NCBI GenBank assembly: GCA_003231645.1
Contig: QIIW01000089.1
Location: 1 to 49,190, forward strand
From: Acidimicrobiia bacterium
Lineage (GTDB): Bacteria; Actinomycetota; Acidimicrobiia; Acidimicrobiales; Aldehydirespiratoraceae
Direction: 5' to 3'
DNA: 49,190 nucleotides
Numbering within the stretch: the stretch's first letter is position 1; the number at the start of each line of letters is the position of its first letter. A model generated the notes under the pieces. It worked only from the letters and a program-made list of their open reading frames with translations, was not told the origin of the DNA and searched no databases. A program made the translations under genes and the position numbers. Shown here piece by piece: positions 45,758 to 49,190 of the stretch.

Positions 45758-48570
45758 GGTCGGTTCTCCCCCTTGAAAGCGGCCACGGCATCGCCGATCG
45801 CGACCTCCGTCGTGTGGTCGCCGAACCGTAGGCGGATCGTGGGGGTGTCATCGACATCTCCGATCAATGCGGAGTGGTCCCCGAGCGCCGAACGAACGGC
45901 GATACGATCAGAGACGGCGGCCGTGATGAGGATGCGGCCGGGGGTTTCGTTGGCGAAGGCTCTGAGCGGATCGACCGAGCCCTCCGGTGCCGTGACCACG
46001 AAGCCATGGCGTGAGGCGATGGCCATCTCGGCGACCGCCACCGCCAATCCACCGTCACTGCAGTCGTGGGCCGAGGTCACGATCCCTCCGATGATCGCCC
46101 GGTGAACTGCCCGATAGCGAAGCAGTGGGGTGCCCGGAGGCTCCGGAACCTCGGTGGCGTTGAGCCCGAGAATCCCGTCGATCAGTGACCCACCCATGGC
46201 ATCGGACCCCGAGCCGACCAACCAGACGTCATCGCCCGGTCGGGCCCCGGCCGAGGTGACCACACGAGAGATGTCGGGAACCAGACCGAGGGCTGAGATG
46301 AGCAGCGTGCCCGGGATCGCCTCACCGTTGAACTCGTTGAACAGGCTGTCCTTGCCCGAGATGAACGGCATGGCGTAGGCACGAGCGCCGTCGACACAAC
46401 CCTGTACGGCCCGTACCAGGCCGCCGAGTCGATCGGGTTTGGTGGGATCACCCCAGCAGAAGTTGTCGAGCAGAGCCACCCGATCAGGATCACCCCCGAC
46501 CGCGACGAGGTTTCGCACGGCCTCGTCGATAGCGAAGAGCGCCATCGCATGGGGATCGAGCACACCGACTCGGGGACAGATGCCATTGGACAGCACGGCC
46601 GCGCTCGGGTGACCGCCGGTGCCGAGGGGTTTCACCACCGCGGCATCGGCCGGGCCGTCGGCGTGGGGGCCCACCATGGGACGCACCACCGTGCCACCGC
46701 GGACCTCGTGGTCATAGCGGCGCACGATGTCCTCGTTGGAGGCCACGTCGGGGTGGGCGAGCATGATGAGCAGGAGGTCGCCGTCGAAGGGCGCCTGTCG
46801 ACCGCTCCGGACCTCGGGATCGACCCACTCGGCCTGCAACCGGCGCCGGGGAACGCCGTCGTGGAGGAACTTCATCGAGAGGTCGACCACCGCCGTCTGC
46901 CCATGCCGAACGACCAGGCGGTGATCGCCGGTGAACTCGCCGAGGTCGGTCAGCTCCACGTCCCATTGATCACAGAGATCCACGAGTGCGGGGAGGCCGG
47001 CCGGTGGCACCGCCAGCACGATCCGTTCCTGGGCCTCCGACAGCCAGATCTCCCACGGTTGCAGGCCGGGGTACTTGAGCAACACACCGGACAGGTCGAC
47101 CTCGACCCCGAGGGCCTCGCCCATCTCACCGACCGACGACGAGAACCCGCCCGCCCCGCAGTCGGTTATGGCCGTGTAGAGACCGGCATCGCGGGCCCTC
47201 TCAACCACCTCGATACAGCCCTTTTCGGTGATCGGGTCACCTATCTGTACCGCCGTGCCGACCGTCTCTGCCGTCATCGCATCCATTCCGGCCGACGAGA
47301 ACGTGGCTCCATGGATTCCGTCCCGCCCGACTCGTCCACCGATCGAGATGATGCGGTCACCGATCCGGGCTTCGGTGGGGTGAGAGCCGTGGGGCAGCAG
47401 ACCGAGAGCCCCGCAGTAGACGAGTGGGTTGCCGATGTAGCCGGGTGAGTAGAGAACCGCACCGTTCACCGTGGGCAGCCCGAGCTTGTTGCCGTAGTCG
47501 GCGATACCGGCGACCACACCTTCGCGAACGCGTCGGGGGTGGAGAACCCCGGCGGGTAGGTCCTGGTCGCACAGGTCGACCGGGCCGAAGCACAACACGT
47601 CGGTACAGGCGATCGGCCGGGCCGAAACCGCTATCACGTCACGCACCACTCCACCCACCCCGGTGTTGGCCCCGCCGAACGGCTCTAGGGCCGAAGGGTG
47701 ATTGTGGGTCTCGACCTTGAAGGCCAGGTCGTTCTCGTCGTCGAACGCTACGATCCCCGCATCGTCGACGAATGCCGACCGCAACCACCAAGGATCGAGT
47801 TCCTCGGTGACGGCGCGCAACGCGGCCAGCAATCCGTCGTGTTCGGTGACGATCTCCGACCCATCGGCTCGCCGGTGGGTGAGTCCGATCAACGCCCGGA
47901 ACGTCTTGTGGACGCAGTGCTCCGACCAGGTCTGGGCCAGGGTCTCCAGTTCCGCGTCGGTCGGGGCACGCCCCTCCGATCGGAAATGGGCTCGGATCGC
48001 CTGCATCTCGGCCAGATCGAGCGACAGCACACGCCTGCGGCTCAGATCGATCAGCTCACCGTCGTCGAGACTGCTCAGGTCGATCACATCGACCGTCGAG
48101 TCGACCGGTACCGCCGACGAGAATTCAGGCTCGAGTACGCCATGGGACCAGTGTTCGATCGTGGAATTCACGAGTTCCCGCGCCACCAGTTTCTCGATGT
48201 CGTCCGCCGACACATCTCCGATCAGGTCGTAGCGCACGGCCGTGGTGACCTCGATGTCGGGCAGGCCGAGCTCACGCGCGCCCCTTTCGAGTTCGCGAGC
48301 GTCAGCGTCGGTCACACCCGGCTGCACGGCGACCTCGATCGCGTGGCCGCGGGGAGAACTCCGTCCGAGGCTCCAACAGTCGACCACCGGGTCGGCCAGC
48401 AGCTCCAGACACAGCCGCTCGACCTGCTCTTCGGCCGGCCCACCCCGGATGTTGTAGATCCTCGTGACGACGCATTCGCGAAGCCGCTCGACCGACAGAA
48501 GTTGTGCCGCGGCCAAGACCCTCGGGCCCTTCGGATCGTCGACTGCCGTCACCTCGATGCGCAGCGCCAC
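45754..48570 (-). CDS. purL: FGAM synthase, PurL with two fused PurS-like domains
   Basis: A 938-residue synthetase subunit. The PurL part (about 160-938) has [46 protein letters not shown] and [15 protein letters not shown]. The N-terminal 145 residues are not present in ordinary small PurL (about 740 residues): they form two consecutive PurS-like modules (about 1-68, [20 protein letters not shown], and 76-143, [19 protein letters not shown]). PurS is normally a separate 80-residue dimer, so this fusion supplies the pair in cis. Starts at GTG 48570 with a TANNNT box 8 nt upstream. First gene of the pur chain. Confidence 0.95.
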   Translation of the reverse strand: MALRIEVTAVDDPKGPRVLAAAQLLSVERLRECVVTRIYNIRGGPAEEQVERLCLELLADPVVDCWSLGRSSPRGHAIEVAVQPGVTDADARELERGARELGLPDIEVTTAVRYDLIGDVSADDIEKLVARELVNSTIEHWSHGVLEPEFSSAVPVDSTVDVIDLSSLDDGELIDLSRRRVLSLDLAEMQAIRAHFRSEGRAPTDAELETLAQTWSEHCVHKTFRALIGLTHRRADGSEIVTEHDGLLAALRAVTEELDPWWLRSAFVDDAGIVAFDDENDLAFKVETHNHPSALEPFGGANTGVGGVVRDVIAVSARPIACTDVLCFGPVDLCDQDLPAGVLHPRRVREGVVAGIADYGNKLGLPTVNGAVLYSPGYIGNPLVYCGALGLLPHGSHPTEARIGDRIISIGGRVGRDGIHGATFSSAGMDAMTAETVGTAVQIGDPITEKGCIEVVERARDAGLYTAITDCGAGGFSSSVGEMGEALGVEVDLSGVLLKYPGLQPWEIWLSEAQERIVLAVPPAGLPALVDLCDQWDVELTDLGEFTGDHRLVVRHGQTAVVDLSMKFLHDGVPRRRLQAEWVDPEVRSGRQAPFDGDLLLIMLAHPDVASNEDIVRRYDHEVRGGTVVRPMVGPHADGPADAAVVKPLGTGGHPSAAVLSNGICPRVGVLDPHAMALFAIDEAVRNLVAVGGDPDRVALLDNFCWGDPTKPDRLGGLVRAVQGCVDGARAYAMPFISGKDSLFNEFNGEAIPGTLLISALGLVPDISRVVTSAGARPGDDVWLVGSGSDAMGGSLIDGILGLNATEVPEPPGTPLLRYRAVHRAIIGGIVTSAHDCSDGGLAVAVAEMAIASRHGFVVTAPEGSVDPLRAFANETPGRILITAAVSDRIAVRSALGDHSALIGDVDDTPTIRLRFGDHTTEVAIGDAVAAFKGENRP

Positions 48571-48578
48571 GTGGGACG

Positions 48579-48584
48579 AAGCTA
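48579..48584 (-). promoter_or_regulatory. -10 element of the purine operon
   Basis: TAGCTT on the minus strand fits TANNNT, 8 nt before the purL GTG; no ribosome binding site is visible, so a leaderless transcript starting at or near the GTG is likely. The 111-bp spacer (48571-48681) shows no riboswitch-like structure that I could recognise. Confidence 0.4.
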
Positions 48585-48681
48585 GCCGCCGGCTCTCACC
48601 GCCGCACCTCGGGGCGGCCCAAGATCACAGAGAATTCTCGATCGCCCGACGCGATACCCGATCCGACCGACCAACCTGATG

Positions 48682-49173
48682 TCACGACCGGTGCCGGCGA
48701 TACAGATCGGTGGGACGATCGTCGAGCTTCGGTGGCTCGAGTCGCACTATCACGCTGGGTCCGTGACGCTCGACGATCTCGACCAGGCGCAGGTGCTCGA
48801 GATGTCCTTCCATACGGTCGCACAGGACCAGACGGCGCCTGCCGACCTTGGCCACGATTCCGCCCGAACGGCGCAGACGGTCGAGCGATTCGATCTCGCG
48901 CCACCCGATCCGCCGGGTCGACAGCGGGCAGCGGCGATCCACCCCCTCCGGTGTCACGACCGAGCGGATGGGCTGATCGACGAGCAGAGCGGCCGTTGCC
49001 ACCACTCCGACCACAAGGGCACCGATCCCCAGAACCCCGAGCGACCGCGTGAGACCCACGGCTATCGGCCCACCGATCAACGCCACCGAGCCGACCAGGG
49101 CAAACGCCCACGACCGCCTCGAACTGTGGAGCACGACCTGGTCGTCGGGGCTGTCGGTGGAAGAGTCGGGCAT
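48682..49173 (-). CDS. PH-like domain membrane protein
   Basis: A 163-residue protein with two adjacent membrane helices (about 23-40, WAFALVGSVALIGGPIAVG, and 45-66, LGVLGIGALVVGVVATAALL), then a C-terminal domain resembling bacterial PH-like domains (SVVTPEGVDRRCPLSTRRI, WREIESL...). Function unknown. Lies upstream of purL on the same strand; the purL promoter suggests it is not required for pur expression. Start ATG at 49173. Confidence 0.7.
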   Translation of the reverse strand: MPDSSTDSPDDQVVLHSSRRSWAFALVGSVALIGGPIAVGLTRSLGVLGIGALVVGVVATAALLVDQPIRSVVTPEGVDRRCPLSTRRIGWREIESLDRLRRSGGIVAKVGRRRLVLCDRMEGHLEHLRLVEIVERHGPSVIVRLEPPKLDDRPTDLYRRHRS

Positions 49174-49190
49174 CTCGGCTGATCCGGTTC

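Overview
The window is about 49 kb of high-GC DNA with dense, mostly minus-strand gene chains, many GTG starts, and 1-4 nt start/stop overlaps (ATGA, GTGA, TGATG). A mycothiol synthase, a luciferase-like (F420-type) oxidoreductase, menaquinone genes and a SARP-domain regulator point to an actinobacterium. The overall style suggests a free-living Acidimicrobiia-like lineage, but this is inference because no rRNA or marker set is present.

Layout. 1-4.9 kb: a di-iron Fe-S repair protein diverges from an Ftr1 iron permease, with a CRP/FNR-like palindrome and an IdeR/DtxR-like iron box between them. An RlmI-type methyltransferase, a very small SET protein, thiD and a YqgE/AlgH protein follow. 4.9-5.6 kb: a decayed, multiply frameshifted SGNH-like gene. 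5.6-11.7 kb: a crotonase, an LLM oxidoreductase, a thioesterase and two paralogous flavin disulfide oxidoreductases, each associated with a small membrane protein. 11.8-15.6 kb: a tryptophan operon, ABM-domain gene then trpC, trpF, trpB, trpA; trpC appears to start at CTG. 15.7-18.4 kb: a frameshifted J-domain membrane protein diverges from a two-component system. 18.6-20.5 kb: a HisI-like gene followed by trpE. 20.6-22.5 kb: an amidase and a GroES-like protein.

22.5-28.9 kb is the least conventional part. A large unrecognised membrane-anchored protein and a lipoprotein form a two-gene unit. It faces a 998-residue regulator with an N-terminal STAND ATPase and a C-terminal SARP (winged helix plus BTAD) region. 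Upstream of the unit is an 11-bp tandem repeat of the kind SARP proteins bind, which suggests a self-contained regulated surface system.

29-34 kb: hisD-C-B-H-A-F, nearly all overlapping. 34.1-37.5 kb: a small protein, nth, an mshD-like gene, rlmN and a membrane protein, with two interleaved terminators between the small gene and nth. 37.5-49.2 kb: menG on the plus strand meets a long minus-strand purine operon (purL with a duplicated PurS-like front end, purQ, C, E, F, D, M, N) whose last gene is menA. A PH-like membrane protein lies upstream of purL.

The window therefore carries most of tryptophan synthesis (no trpG or trpD seen), six histidine genes plus an atypical HisI, and most of IMP synthesis (purK, purB and purH not seen). 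No tRNA, rRNA, CRISPR array, insertion sequence or prophage was recognised.
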